Both the position numbers and the translations under genes were made by a program. The notes beneath the pieces are model-generated. The model was not told the origin of the DNA. It did no database searches and saw nothing but the letters and a program-made list of their open reading frames with translations. A stretch of DNA of 64,000 bases from Hydractinia symbiolongicarpus (Eukaryota > Cnidaria > Hydrozoa > Anthoathecata > Hydractiniidae), in the NCBI RefSeq assembly GCF_029227915.1, contig NC_079886.1:24652501-24716500 (forward strand), written 5' to 3'. This document shows, piece after piece, positions 48,488 through 61,568 of this stretch. The first letter of the stretch is position 1, and each line of letters opens with the position of its first letter.

Positions 48488-51400
48488 ACAACAACAAACA
48501 ACAACAGAATGTAGCATGCAATTACTTTATCGCAGAGATTCTTATAAAAATAAATAACAAAATTGCATATCTTGCCTTGGTGAAAAATAAATCTTTATTT
48601 CTGTTGAATTGTCTTCAGCTAGTTCTCCATTTGTTTGAGAAAGTGTGAACACAGATTTACTTGCTTCAGGTGTCTTTTCATCTAAGAACGAGGAAAACAC
48701 ATCAATGTAGAACAACCGAGTTTGAAGACGTCAGAACTTTTTCGTTAATATTTCGGCAAAACCGACGTCTCGTAAATTAGGGATTAAAAGTCCGCTCGAA
48801 AGCATAATTAAACGAAATATATGCCCTTGGATTTTATGGTTGATTAATTATATATCGAAATATCACTTAGAAAAGGATTATGCAATACTAGTCGTTAACT
48901 CACGGAAAATCCACGGGGTTGCTCGTCCTTTATATATCACATATTTCGTGTTTCCGTAGCACAAAGTTTTTCTCGCGCACAAACAGACAGACAGAGTACA
49001 GCTTTTAGTAATATCGCAATAAAAACAGGGTCTTCCAGTAACTTTTAAAAAAAAGCTTTTATAATAATTGTTGTTTGAGCATCAATCATTCATAAGAACT
49101 CTACCTTTTTGGAGTTTTAGAATGATTTTAGTGTGATCCTTAGGAAGGGAATGATCCCTGTAGGGGGGATGATCCCGAGAGGGAAATTATCCCTAGAAAG
49201 GGAATGATCATGTGCAAGGGAATGATCCCTATTCATTTGGTACTCTAAAAAAAGCAAAAAATAAACAAATAAAAATCATAAAAAGGATATATAAGATACG
49301 ATGGAGGAGCCTTAGTACAATGCTTAATTTTCTCTTCGATTTGGGAGATTTACATGTATATTAAAAGTTATTTCTCATAAGAGAGTGTGAAAATAGAAGA
49401 AATTTATAGGTTATATTCCTACCTTTCTCAATCTTCCAGTACAACGCAGCTTTTGATGGATTTGTTATAGTGAACGCACGCTCTCGTGTTTCACTCACAA
49501 AACATACCCCAAAGTCGACTTGGTCACGTGATATGGTAAAAATTGGATAGTTCACAATACCAATAAGGTCATAATTCTAAAAAAGTTAAAAAAGTAAACA
49601 TAACAAAATAAATGAATAAATTAGGGCATTGTAAATGTGACAAAATGTCGACTCCAAAGTGTATTTGTGTAAACAATCTATTTAATTTGTCAGCAACAAA
49701 AGATTGAGTTTCTGATAAGCGATGGCTGGTCTATTTTTTCGCCAGTTCCAAATTTCTGATATTAAGTGCAAGAGGAACAAAGAATTTAAAACACCCTAAT
49801 ACATTCAATTTTCGCCAAATGTAAGAAATAGTGAAAGGCAAGTCTAATAAAAAGTAACATTCAAGTAAAGGCAAGGAAACTAGAAATGATATATAAACAA
49901 CTTTATTACAGTACGAGGAGAAGGACCACAGTTCAACATTACCTGGTATGTGTTATTTTTGAACTCAAATGACATTTCTCCTTTGATGTTCGGTTCGCCA
50001 CTCTTATGATGTGATGTAATAAGTTCACGATTAATTATAAACGCAACTTTAATCTATAGAAACGAAATTTAGAAATTTAATCTATAGAAATCTAAAGACC
50101 AAAATAAAAATGAGTTCTTTGATTTTTTTAACTCAGACGAGGCTGATAAATTCGTTCGATAAAAATTAATAAGGTAGATAGATAACCCTGTTTAGGCCGG
50201 ACCTAGGTGCACATCAAGTCCAGGGTTAGGGTGTAAAGGGGGTGTTGGTGAGGGTTGTACACAAAAAGAGCAAAATGAAAATTTGCATGCATATAGCCCT
50301 TGATAGGAAAAATAAAATTCAACAAAAAATTGATGACGTCAGTGATATTTTGATAACGTCATTTATTTTTTGATGACGTCTTCATTTTTCAAATTTCTTT
50401 TTGTTTCACTAATATTTTAACCAGAGAATTGCAGGTCGTTTAAGGACAAGAATGTAAGTGAAAACTACAAGAAAAACATAAAAGTGATGCAGAAATCATC
50501 TTACTTGCATCATTACAGTCAATTTTCAAAAAAAAAAAAAATGAAAAGGTAGAATAGAAACTTTCAGAAGAATTGTAGGGTTTGAACCTTATAACTTATC
50601 GAATATTTTAGAGAATACTAATTCGATAAGGTTTGACACACTTTGCGTCCATAACTCATTGTTTTTTGTTGCATTTTGTCTTCACAATCTGGTCTGGTGC
50701 AAAATAGTTTGAGACACGAAAAGAGATACGCGCTTTATTATACGAATACAACTCCATTTTTCTTTAAAACGTTAAATGTTAAAGGCAAAATTCCAGCCTT
50801 AAATTTCACTAAACATATTATGAGCAAAATTTGCAAGATATTACTATTGAAAGATTTTTTAATTATGTTAGAAAAAATGTCATAATTTTAAAATATTGTT
50901 TTATGTGTTTCTTGCCAGAGGTTTAGCTTGGGTACTTTGCAGGTGCTTAGGTCTTGACCCAATTTGTAAGTCCTTAGCAAGTAAGTCCGTGTAACGAAAT
51001 ATACCTCTACATTTCTTTGAGATTTCAACGTTATCGTTTTGTGTCCCGTTTTCGTCTTTCCACCATCAATGCTGACAAGTTTAAACGGAGGAGACACATT
51101 ACATGAAAATGAGACCGTTACACCACTGTTATTCACCAGTACAAATCGTCGCACGCAGCTTAATGTGGATGAGGCCTAAAGAAAACGTATTGGTTAGTCA
51201 TCCCAGAAACCTCCTTCGTAGTTGAAGATACTAGATACATTAAACAAATGTAGGCCGGACATCCGAAGTAAAAAGCTTATTTCAGGGAACAGGTTGAACG
51301 ATCTTCTGTAAGACTATTATTTACAAAAGCTTCGCCGTAAATAGACGTTCTTAATACTGTCGAATTTCAAAAAAAAGACCCTTTCAGATTTTTAACCTAG

Positions 51401-54400
51401 AGAATAAAAGACTTAGCATAGCTTACATAAATTCTTTCAAAAGAACAGTTATAAGTTCATCGCACTTAAAAATCCGTGTAAACTTTCTAAATGCAGAAAA
51501 TTGTACTACGAATAATTACAACCATAACTGACTTAAGGCATCCTTTACACTTACGTTATTTTTTTCACCGTCTAAAAGTTCACTAGCAGATAGTTCAAAC
51601 GTGAAACCTTCTGCATCACAAGCTTCCAAGTATAACCTAAAAAAGATTTTTAGGGTTTTGGACCAAAACTTATTTCATTGACATATAATATTTATTTAGT
51701 GGATAAATTTAGAGTATAGTAATTTACAGTCTCAAATCATAGATGGATTTCTACAATCACAAAAACATAAGATATTAGAGAACGCTTTGATTTAACCATG
51801 CGAATAATTGCTATCTATTACATTAGGTTGGATTTCCAGTTCAAAAAAATATCCCATAGAATAACCAATCAAGTCGAAAATGAATTCAATTTTGATAGCA
51901 CATGTGAATTAAGAAAAACAATAGCTTCTTACTTTGCGGGCTTCACACCACCATTTAAATTTAGTGCAAACGGTAGCATATCAATTCCATCCAAGCGAGA
52001 GTACAATCCAGGTTTGCTACGATCCTGAAAATACAAAGTTTCCGTTTATGGTATAATTTGTTAATATGACTTATCTCTTGTATCTGGGTAATATCTGTAT
52101 GTCTCTCTTGGCTTCCAAATGTTTTATTTTAAATTTTAATTTTCAACGTGAACAAAAAAAAACTGAGCCTTCTAGATGACGCCTCAAATTACATTTATTT
52201 ACAAAAAACAGGCTTAAGCAGTCATGAAAAATTTCTTCATTATCTCATTCCAAACATGTCTCGTTTGCGCAGATTTTTGTAATTTTTCGTACAGCCAAAG
52301 CGTTACATTGATTTTCTCACAATTTCGTTTTTGTAAAAGTTTTAAAGGCGCGATTTTTCAACCCGCGTCGATTACTTGCTCGATTTAATTTTCTACCTAT
52401 ATTTTATTTCAATTTTTGCTCTCATTTAAAACACAAAAAAGTGAAAATAACAGGTAAAAAAAAGTAGCTACCATCTTTTAAACTTTGCGCAAATTTAACG
52501 AAATTTTTGATTTTTTGCGGATTAATTTCGGCTCATGACGAAAGTTTTTTTTTGTTTGCAAGAACGATCAGACATGTCCATTTTGTGAATACTAAAAAAT
52601 AATAATGTATGGAATCTATAACAATGCTCGTTGTTGCTGTTTGGACAAAAAAATTGCACTCGCTTATAGATTTTCATGACAGCAAATTTCCCAATTTTTT
52701 CCGTAATTAAATGTTAAGCGAAACATTGAAATCTGTGTAACCCAAACTAAGCTAAAATAAGATTGAATTTACAGTCGAAAGAAAGATTGAAATACAGTCA
52801 GACATTGTAACATCTAAAAATTTAATAAAAAGAAAACAGAAGAACATAACCAATGGGTCAAATACAATAACAACTTATGTACCAGTTTGTCTAAACTCAT
52901 GTAACCAAGAGCATAGCCGAGATAATTTCTTTCTTCTCGAATATGTGGCAAAGGTTGAAATAAAACATCTATGATATTGTTATTTTGAGCTGGTATTACC
53001 TACAGGAAAAAAAAGCATGAATTGACAGAAGACACGTTGTATTATTGTAAACAAAACATGCATGAAGTAACATGTACATTTAAAACTAAAAAACTTAATT
53101 TCCGACCTCACAGGGAAATTAGTAAAATTAATTTTTGGATTAAATATACAGGACTTGATCTTATAGAATGCTGATCCTGTTTACACATTCGAAAGAAAGA
53201 TACACATAGAAAAACACAACATTTTACCATTTGCGGTGTGTCCACTTTAAAAGGTGTGTCTGTACGTTTTCCATAATGTTCAGCCAATGAAACTCTAATT
53301 AGCTGATCTGCAGTCGTCATCTCACAAACCTCGTCACCATTCTCATCGTACAAAGGAAACGCGTCGCCGATGTAAACATTGAAGTCGATCAACTGTTTAT
53401 CTTCGGGGTCTATCACAAACGTCTCCCAATCCAAGCGAATGTCTACAAGATTAAAAAAACTATCGCAATACGTATGTTTTTTTTTTACATCTTTTCGGTT
53501 GTTTACAAAATCGAAATAAAAGTAAGTTACTATTAAAAAATACACGAACTCTAATAGCAAAAATAAAGTATACTTCAAAGGACTGATTCCAGGACTTATA
53601 TTTTAGCCGAAAAAATTCGACTGGAAAAAATTCTGAAAAAAAACAGTAGAAAATAGACACATGCATTTTCTAGTATCTCTGATCCATTCTTTGTATTTGT
53701 TTTCGACAACGACCAAATAGAAGAAACAGAATAAGTTCACGTGTACTGAAATTTAACTTGTTTTGTTTTTACTTGCGGAGAAACTTTTTCTAGTAGAATT
53801 TTATTGAATAAAATATTAGTTGTGGAATCAGGTCTTTAAGGGGCTACGAACCGGTTAAAATGCTCACATTCCGCATATCTCGCGCACATATTAAAAATCC
53901 GGCAAACGCGTTTTGCGCAATGAACAGACCAGCGCACTTTGCTTGCTAGTTCAATATTTTTTTTCGAAAAATATATTTCAAAGAAATATTCAGCAAGACT
54001 CGTTCTGGATGAAAACATGACCAAGGCTGGAGTGTGTGTTGGAGTGGAGTGAATGTTCGAGTCTGTAAATTACATACATGCTGGAAAAATAGCCATTTTT
54101 GTTTTTCGCCGCCTCCAGCTCGACTTTCGTGTAAGTCACTAAAGTCGAAAACCAACAGCCGTTCCGTAGCCCCTTTAAGTAATGAGTGTGCATTGAATAT
54201 TTAAAGCTTCAATATACTTACCGACATGAGAAGCGTTGTTTATTCGCAAATTTCGATTTACAGGTTGGCCTCCCGACACATGTGCACCAAATCTAAAAGA
54301 AAAATGGAAATAGTAATTTTGCACCCATATTCCCCACGAACAAAACAAACATTGCTGAACAAGTACGGAACAACAATGCTGTTTTTTTTAAATCATGTTC

Positions 54401-57400
54401 AACGCGGTTATGTGATAAAATCTTTAGGTTATACCGTAAATTTTATTCGTTTTTGTGATAACTTTTCGTTTGATAAAAATTTATTCAATGAAAATACATT
54501 TGATGAAAATACATCTGATAAAAATACATTCAAAAAATTTATTCGATAAAAATTCATTCAAAATAAGTTATTCGATAAAAATGCATTCAAAATAAGTTAT
54601 TTGATAAAAATGCATTCAATAAAAATATTTTCGATAAAAATTATTTCATAAGAATTCGATACATTCGATGAAATTTTTGTTGTTGTTGATAAATCAATTC
54701 GATAGATCTGGCGCCTCTTAGTTTAGTGGCGGAAAAAGTAATTAAGATGGCGGACAGGAATTTAGGAGAAGTGCGGCCAAACTTTTTAAGGATATCTTAG
54801 GCGGTTTGTAGAAGTAAAAAGCTGTTTGCGAAAGACTTTCGAAGCCTTGGTATTACAGAATAAAAAAGATATGATTTAACCATTTTAAATTGTCACAGCA
54901 GAAAGGGCGCCGAATAACTTTTAATCCAATGTATTTTTAACGAATACGGTTACTACATTACAAAATATGTATGTCACAAAATAGAATATATTTATCGAAT
55001 AATTGAATAAAGTTTCGGTCTAACCGAACAAATTCAACGCATAAGCGCAATGATTGTAAAAAAAAAACAACAGTATAGGCGTTTTCTGAAACATAAGTTA
55101 CACATTTTTATATACAAAATGGTTTATAAAAACAGAGTACTCTTAACAAAGTCGTGTTTTTTTTGTTTTTTTTTTTACTTCAGCTGATAAAAGGAAACGA
55201 AAGCCAGGCAGCAGAAGTATTTTCTGCAGACCAAATATTATTTTCAAATACATGTTAAATGATTTTATCAGTTTAATGACACTAGCGTTCGTCACAAAAT
55301 TTTATTTATTTTTAATAACAACTTCATCTGTCAAAAAATTAAATCCAGTACCTGGTCTGTGAATTACATAATCATCACAGTATCACAAAAATTATTTGAG
55401 GGGGAAAACTTTTGTAGGCAGAAAGTTTCAAAAAATCACTTTATTTGCAAGGGAAAATTTTTCGTAAATATTATCTTTTTCTTAAGTTTGCATACTTTAC
55501 TGTTTCAAGGAATTGGGTTATCCGAAAAATGTTCGTAGCATCAAAGCAGAATGAAAACACCAAATGTTGTTGTAGTTGATTAAAGAAGAGATAAATTACG
55601 AATTCCCCCGGGTTTTTTTATTTTTTGGTGGTAAAAAAAAATTCGAGTATCAATGACTTCGTGTAAAAAACTTTCGCGTTTTGCTGACTTTTGAGAAAAT
55701 AAGTGCGAAGAACACGAGTTTTTCCCTTACTAATGTACATCAAATGTATCGTTGATTTCTTTTTCAGAAATTTTACAGCAATTATGAAATTGCTAAAAAA
55801 ATTGCAGAAAATGGCGAAAATTTACTTTCGTTTTCCATCACACGTGTAGAAAATTAATATGACTAGTCGTTAGCCCGTGGAAAAATCCACGGGTTTGCCC
55901 GTTCTTTTTATATTGCATTGCGTGCGTTTCGCTACTTGCGCAGCTAAGCTACCATTTTGCGTGACAGACGTATACGGGTATTATAATATAGACTAGTCGT
56001 TGCCCGTGGAAAAATCCACGGGTTCGCCCGTCCTTTACATTTACCCGTCGCAACAAAGCTTATAAAAATATATCGCATTTAATATTCGTGTTTCCGTAAC
56101 ATCATTTTCTAACTCAGTGGGGGGTCCGCGCAGAGAAACACAGACGGAATACGGCTATTACAATAGAGATAGATAGCTATAATAGACTATGTTCTGAAAA
56201 AGAGCTACTCCAGTGACATACCTTACTAAAGGAGGTTGCTCTTTCGACATTTGAAAAGACAAGGGACTACCCATGACATCGATATGGACAGGAATCAATT
56301 TCTCCTCTAAGTCTCCAACCTAAATTTAAACCAAAATACTGCCTTATTATAAATATGTCTTATAATAAATATGTTTTTATTAAAAATAAAACCGTCAATT
56401 TATTTTATATAATACGTTATATATACTGATGGGTATTTCTAGGCTTTTCATGTCTGGATGACTAAACCAGAAAAACTCAAAACACAAGTACTATTATACT
56501 ATGTGAATAAAGAGGTCTAGCAAAATAGTACATAAGACTAACGTTTGAGGTGGTACATACAGCTGGTCGTAGTGTATTTAAGAATGATTTAACTCTACAC
56601 TGGAAATGTTAAAAGAAAAACTATACTGTGTGTTTACGGAGATTTAAACGGAACCGGGTTGCGAGATAACTCTAAAAGCATTAGCAACTGTTGAAAACTG
56701 TTAAGTTTTCAGGTTTTATATTGATTTAAATTAAGTTGTGATCTACTTTGGTTTCGAGGAGATTTCAACACAAAAATTATATAGAATTGAGCCCGAGGGT
56801 TGTCAAAGGAAAATTATTAAATTATAAGAAAATTACGTAAAAAAACTCAATGCATCATGTAAAAACTCTGTAGAACAAGTCGATTCAGCACACAGTGATC
56901 TGTCTGATAGGAAAACCTTGTAAGAATTAAGAAGCATTATTAAAAAATATTAGGTTTGGGAAATTTTGGGAATTTTTTAAAAAAGGGTTCACAGAATTTC
57001 AAGAAGAAATTGGATATAATGGATATAGATATTAGATATAATGCCGTATTCAATGCGAAAAAATGCTCAATGAAGAACCATTGCCTAAAAGAACAGGTTG
57101 TTCGAGAAGTTTTGAGAACAGGAGTTTTTGCAGAGCTTTAAGCAACAGTGTTGGAAACTTTACAGTATGTAAAAAAATTGGATACAGTGCCGCGCTTTTT
57201 ATACTGGTTGCTTACCTTACATATTAACACATCATTGTATTCACCCCACATGTCACTGTATGCAGTAACAGAAATAACTTTCTTCTCAAACGCTTGCAGT
57301 TCACCTGAGGCAGGCAAACACACAAATGCTATACCACGTCCGTCCCTCAATATGTTTTTAGCATAATCTAAAACAAAATTTTGGAACACATAAAAGAGAC

Positions 57401-60400
57401 CCTTCATCGAAATTAAAGTTTTATACTCAATTACGTTTCCATTAATAACTCAAGCTTACTTTATTGCATCAATTTTAAAAGGTAGTCAAATTACAGAACT
57501 TTATATAATTCAGAGATATAGCAACTTGATTTGATCCTAACATATCAAAGAACGGAGCAAGAGAATGAAGAAAAAAACAATATTTTAGACTCCAAATTTT
57601 GGAATCTACGGATTCTGTAAAATACTATAAGCACACAGTTTAGAAATGAAATGGTATTTCTTGCTGCAAGAATTTTTTGGGTAGCAGTATTTAATTTACA
57701 ACAGCAGTTACATAAAATCTGTCTTTGACCACGTGACATACCTTTTTTGACCTGCTCCTCAGTTTTACTGTTGTAGTCAGCAATATTTGCTGTCTTTGAA
57801 AGTAAAGGTCGACTTCCAAAACTGAATAAAAATTATTATGGGTTGAAATAACACCGAGGTTCTTTTTTAATCCTTTTTTAAAAGCAGCAAAAAATATGAA
57901 AAAAGCTTTAACAATGCTAAGTTGACTTGGAATTAGCTTGAAAATTCAGTAGGCAATGTGGTAAAAAAACGAGCGAAATGAAATTTTAGAACGCAGAGAG
58001 AGAAGTTCTTGGTATTATATTTCAAGCTTTTTTAACTTATTCAGCCAGGTTATAATGGTAAACGACTGAAGTGAAGTGCTAAATTCTTTCTAGTGTGGGA
58101 AGTACTAGAGTTAATCGCCACAACAGTCAAAACTACAGTGTAAATTGATGAAATACATTATATGAAAATAAGTGACCTCACAGATATTTGCTGAACATTG
58201 AATTTAATACATAAAGCTTAATAGTAATACAAAGCAAAATATGTTAATTTAAAATATTTATTTATTTTTTCTTTTGTGTAAAGATAAACATAAAAACATT
58301 ACATTTTTGAAGGCTTGAATATTCCCTAAAGTTCCTTCCTCTTTATGGACTAGAAATTTTATCCTTTCTCAAGACCAATTTTTTGCACTTACAGTTTGTT
58401 AAATTTATTAGTACTAGTCGGTGACAGGTGGAAATATCCACCGATTCGTCCTTTTTATACCAAATTACGTGCGTCTCAACTTGAGGTACCATTTTGTGTG
58501 ACAGGCGTATAGTGTACTACTTAATGGAACACAGGCTTTTAGTTGCCTTCTTTTGTCTAAATATGGGTGTTACTTAACTTCAAAGCAATCTCTCTTAAAC
58601 CATTTATAAAACCTATCACAGAAATGCTAATTAGCAAATGCTCTGTTAGTTACAAACTTAACTCCTATTTTTAATATTCCAATCTCAAATCCTGTTTCTT
58701 AATAAACATAAATACCTTTTGAATTTCTTTATATCTACAAAAGTAATAAAAAATAAATTACATCAAAGCATTTATTTAAGCTTCACTCAATCGATTCACA
58801 GGGAATGTGTAAAAAGTGAAGATTTAAAACAATAAAGCTCCTAGAAAAGAAATTTCAAAAAATATTCCAACACTACTAAGTTTTTAAAACGCCTTGATTT
58901 TAATCTTTGTTCTTAACAGTCTACTTATTTAAAGGGGTGGCTAATTGATGAGTTAGTGTAAGAGATGCTTGGATGCACAAATTACTTTATAGTGCTATAA
59001 AAAGCAGCACTATTTTATACCTCTTTTGGGTGGGGTTGGAACTCTAGCTGCTGGAAAGTGTTTAGCACACACACTAAAAGTTGTTTGAATAGCTGATCTG
59101 TTTTCTATCATAAGCAAAGCGCACACAGGTGTTCCAATTAAAACATTATCATCAAATTCCATGATGTCGTTATTCCGAATGTTGTTTTCTTTGCTAAAAT
59201 AAAATTGTTTTTACAGGTGGTAAAAGTTTGGTGTACATTAATACATTATTACAATGCTTTTCATACCAAGAAAGGCATTTTATTTAATCATTAACATAAT
59301 CCATAAGCTGTTTTTTATATACAGATATGTTCACATGCCGGTTTATACTTCCATTTCAAGCTAAGGATATATAAGTTTTGTTTCTCCATTTGTTCACCAA
59401 GACTAATGAACAGTTTTATAAAAACAAATGTTCCTGTTAACTAAGGTCACTACAAATAAGCTTTCTTCCTCCAAGAAATTACTTATTTCTGGGGTGTTTG
59501 GGTACTCATTTAGTAATTTATGACAAAAATCATCTTAAGAACAGGTGAATCTCTTAATATTAGTTGGGCATAAAGAGTATATGTTCGTCCAACGAAAGTT
59601 TTTTTTCAGCTTAGATCACAACAGTAACACAAGAATACATTATGATGTTTAGCTGCAGAGGAGGGTGTATATATACATACATAACAGCTTAACTTTGAAA
59701 AAAGTGGTTTGCAAAAAAAAAATACAAACTTTTCCAGATCTTGAATATTGGGTAAAGAGAAATCCACATGTAGCCCTTTTACTTCAGCTTTCACAGCTAA
59801 AACAACAGGTGTTAACATTTCTTTGACAGTACATGGTAAAAAGAATTCTACAGCACCCTAAAAAGAAATTGAAAAATTAGTATAATTGCTGAGAATTTTT
59901 AGCATGTTTTATAGCAAAAATAAATGTATTTTCTAGCTTTCTCCAAGTACTGAAAACTTAACGTAAAAAAACTTTTACTTACAGAATTCTATACAAAGAC
60001 TCCAAGAATATTCTACTTACTAAGGTATGGAATGTCAAATTGATTTGAATATTTAAGTGTTCACGTGGTTTTAATACACCAGACTCTGGTTCACATGTGA
60101 TAGACACTTGGCCACTTTGATCTTCACTCTACAAAGTTGTTAGACAACTTATTAATCGGCAGTACAAAACAAAGTAAGATCCTGAACAATCCAGTGACTA
60201 AACTTATCACTGGATGAAAGTGAAACAAATTTCCCCCCTGTTTTTTATAACATACGAAAAAAACATTTTTTTTTCAATATACCCTCCCTTATAGACAAAA
60301 TTTGAAACATCTACATCAATTGAAACATTAATTCCTCAAGGTTATTAAGATCAAGACTACCCTAAATTTAGCATAATAACCCAATAACTATAAATACACA

Positions 60401-61568
60401 AAAATGAATATTGGTTCTCACAATTCGTTAACCTTCTCCATATTTAAAAACTTTTGAAAGCAATAACGAAGTGAGCCTACCAAACAAGGTACTTTATTCC
60501 ACTGAAATTCTGAAGGCAGTAGCGTGGTATTGATCAGAGTTACTTGTGATGTTTGTGTCACATCTAAGAACGCCTCGTCAATTAACAACTCTGATTTTGA
60601 TAATACAACATCAGGACGTTGAACTTCTGCATGGACAGGTAGATAGCTACACAAAATAACTACGTGTTATTTCCGATATTTGCTAACAACAGAACATAAA
60701 TGTAGTCAATAACAGAGGGTGAATCATATTGGCAGGTTTTTTTTCTAGTTTGGACCGTATTTGTGAGGACTTATACGAGGTCAAAACAAAAACCTATTTG
60801 CATAGTTTTTCGGGAATGGATAATAAATATTTTTTAAACATTCCGATATTACTATATGTTCAAAACAAAATACATGGCCATGTATGATTCATATTTCATA
60901 CCTATCACTAATACTTCTGACTCTTTTGAATGATATCAAATATTTTTCAATAAAACTAACTACATGAAACTAAAAAAAAGGATTTTGCCGATCACTAAAA
61001 TATCTACTTGATCACTTCTTCTTGTAAAATTTGCATTTGTGACTGTTTATGACTCTGACAGAAAGATTCTAATTCGACACAAATGATATTTATCTCTTAC
61101 CATGCTTTACCATCTGCAATATGACATTCCAAAAAACTACGAAATGTTCCCAATTCATTCGGATTGAGATGAACTGCAATAGATTGTGTCTCATTTGGTT
61201 GTATTATTCCTTCCACCGGATAAAAATCAAATAGAAAACCACTGTCATGTGTCTAGAAAAGAAAATGAGCAAGCGCATCTTAGGTAAACAATTTGTAAAC
61301 GAGAATATTACAGTTACAAAATTTTTACATAATGTTTAATAACACCCATACACTTGTTTTTTTAACCCTATAGCCAGCATGAGAAGTTTAAGCAGAAGTG
61401 ATAAACAAGAAACTAAAAGTTGTTAAAACATACCATACAATTCTGCGTAACTTTCCAAACAGCTTTTGTTGGTGAATTATTATATAACCTTATTGATTTA
61501 GTTCCTGAAGTCCCATATCTTATCAACTCAAAATTCAGGAGTTTTTCTACGAAGTTAACTTCTGGGCC
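47971..61568 (-). CDS. ASH/MSP-domain ciliary protein, probably DLEC1/CFAP81 (C-terminal part)
   Basis: Nineteen exons: 61568-61434, 61252-61101, 60646-60481, 60128-60021, 59857-59730, 59193-59021, 57821-57742, 57367-57216, 56319-56222, 54292-54222, 53442-53228, 52999-52883, 52024-51933, 51636-51555, 51175-51005, 50053-49943, 49576-49423, 48681-48576, 48109-47971. About 816 residues, ending GAGSYDESYRGIMNM. Phases match everywhere except between 59021 and 57821, where a small exon is probably missed. Several beta-rich ASH (PapD/MSP-like) units are visible, for example VSGGQPVNRNLRINN, VDFGVCFVSETRERAFTIT and TSQVTLINTTLLPSEFQW. ASH proteins such as HYDIN, CFAP47, CFAP65 and DLEC1 build the ciliary central apparatus. 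DLEC1 fits best from memory; the paralogues are not excluded. The 48681-48576 exon uses a GC donor. The 5' end is beyond the window or unrecognised. Confidence 0.8.
48418..48507. repeat. ACA trinucleotide microsatellite
   Basis: About 65 bp of pure ACA repeat followed by interrupted ACAAC units. It lies in the intron between the last two exons of the ciliary gene. Poly-Thr, poly-Asn and poly-Val frames across it are not genes. Confidence 0.9.
48888..49020 (-). mobile_element. Helitron-like repeat
   Basis: On the minus strand it ends with the hairpin CCACGGGG-like stem (partly decayed: CCGTGAGTTAACGACTAG) and CTAG at 48888-48891. It contains CACGAAATATGTGATATATAAAGGACG-like sequence in shorter form, shared with the array at 1716-2353, and its left part has the CTGTCTGTCTG segment. 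The 5' start is degraded. Confidence 0.5.
49133..49230. repeat. Five degenerate ~18-bp units built on AGGGAATGATCCCT
   Basis: Units start near 49143, 49161, 49179, 49197 and 49215. Each centres on a partly palindromic GGGAATGATCCC core. It lies in an intron of the ciliary gene, about 190 bp beyond the 49423 splice donor. Confidence 0.7.
50332..50391. repeat. Three 20-bp repeats, each with a CRE-like site
   Basis: TTGATGACGTCAG, TTGATAACGTCAT and TTGATGACGTCTT recur with an exact 20-bp period; the ACGTC cores start at 50336, 50356 and 50376. The first contains the full CRE palindrome TGACGTCA, the others differ by one base. It is intronic in the ciliary gene. A bZIP-bound enhancer is possible but unproven. 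Confidence 0.6.
53839..54174. mobile_element. MITE with AGGGGCTACG termini
   Basis: A 336-bp element beginning AGGGGCTACGAACCG and ending CGGTTCCGTAGCCCCT in reverse sense (right end CCGTTCCGTAGCCCCT). TTA on both sides is a candidate 3-bp target duplication as used by PIF/Harbinger elements. No transposase. It lies in an intron of the ciliary gene between the 54222 and 53442 exon ends. Confidence 0.65.
54435..54675. repeat. Degenerate tandem repeat of GATAAAAATnnATTC
   Basis: About a dozen units of 14-16 bp, some joined to AAAATAAGTTATTC blocks that make ~30-bp higher-order repeats (54550-54610). An open frame through part of it reads repeats of Asp/Asn-Lys-Asn-Thr. It is intronic, so no coding role is inferred. 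Confidence 0.6.
55863..56169 (-). mobile_element. Two tandem Helitron-like repeats
   Basis: Unit 1 is 55863-55992 and unit 2 is 55993-56169, head to tail on the minus strand. Each ends in the hairpin CCCGTGG-ATTTTT-CCACGGG, then GC(T)AACGACTAG. The 5' ends are TCTATATTATAATAC and TCTCTATTGTAATAG. Unit 1 matches the last unit of the array at 1716-2353 (GTATACGTCTGTC, AATGGTAGCTTAGCTGCGCA), unit 2 matches its first units. Intronic in the ciliary gene, about 50 bp from exon 56319-56222. Confidence 0.7.
58412..58520 (-). mobile_element. Decayed Helitron-like repeat
   Basis: On the minus strand it ends with the stem GGTGGATATTTCCACC, then TGTCACCGACTAG. It shares the ACGCCTGTCACACAAAATGG segment with the other copies. 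The 5' end is unclear. Confidence 0.5.

Noticed and set aside
48303-48557. Poly-Val, poly-Thr and poly-Asn ORFs
   Set aside because: Translations of an ACA microsatellite in an intron.
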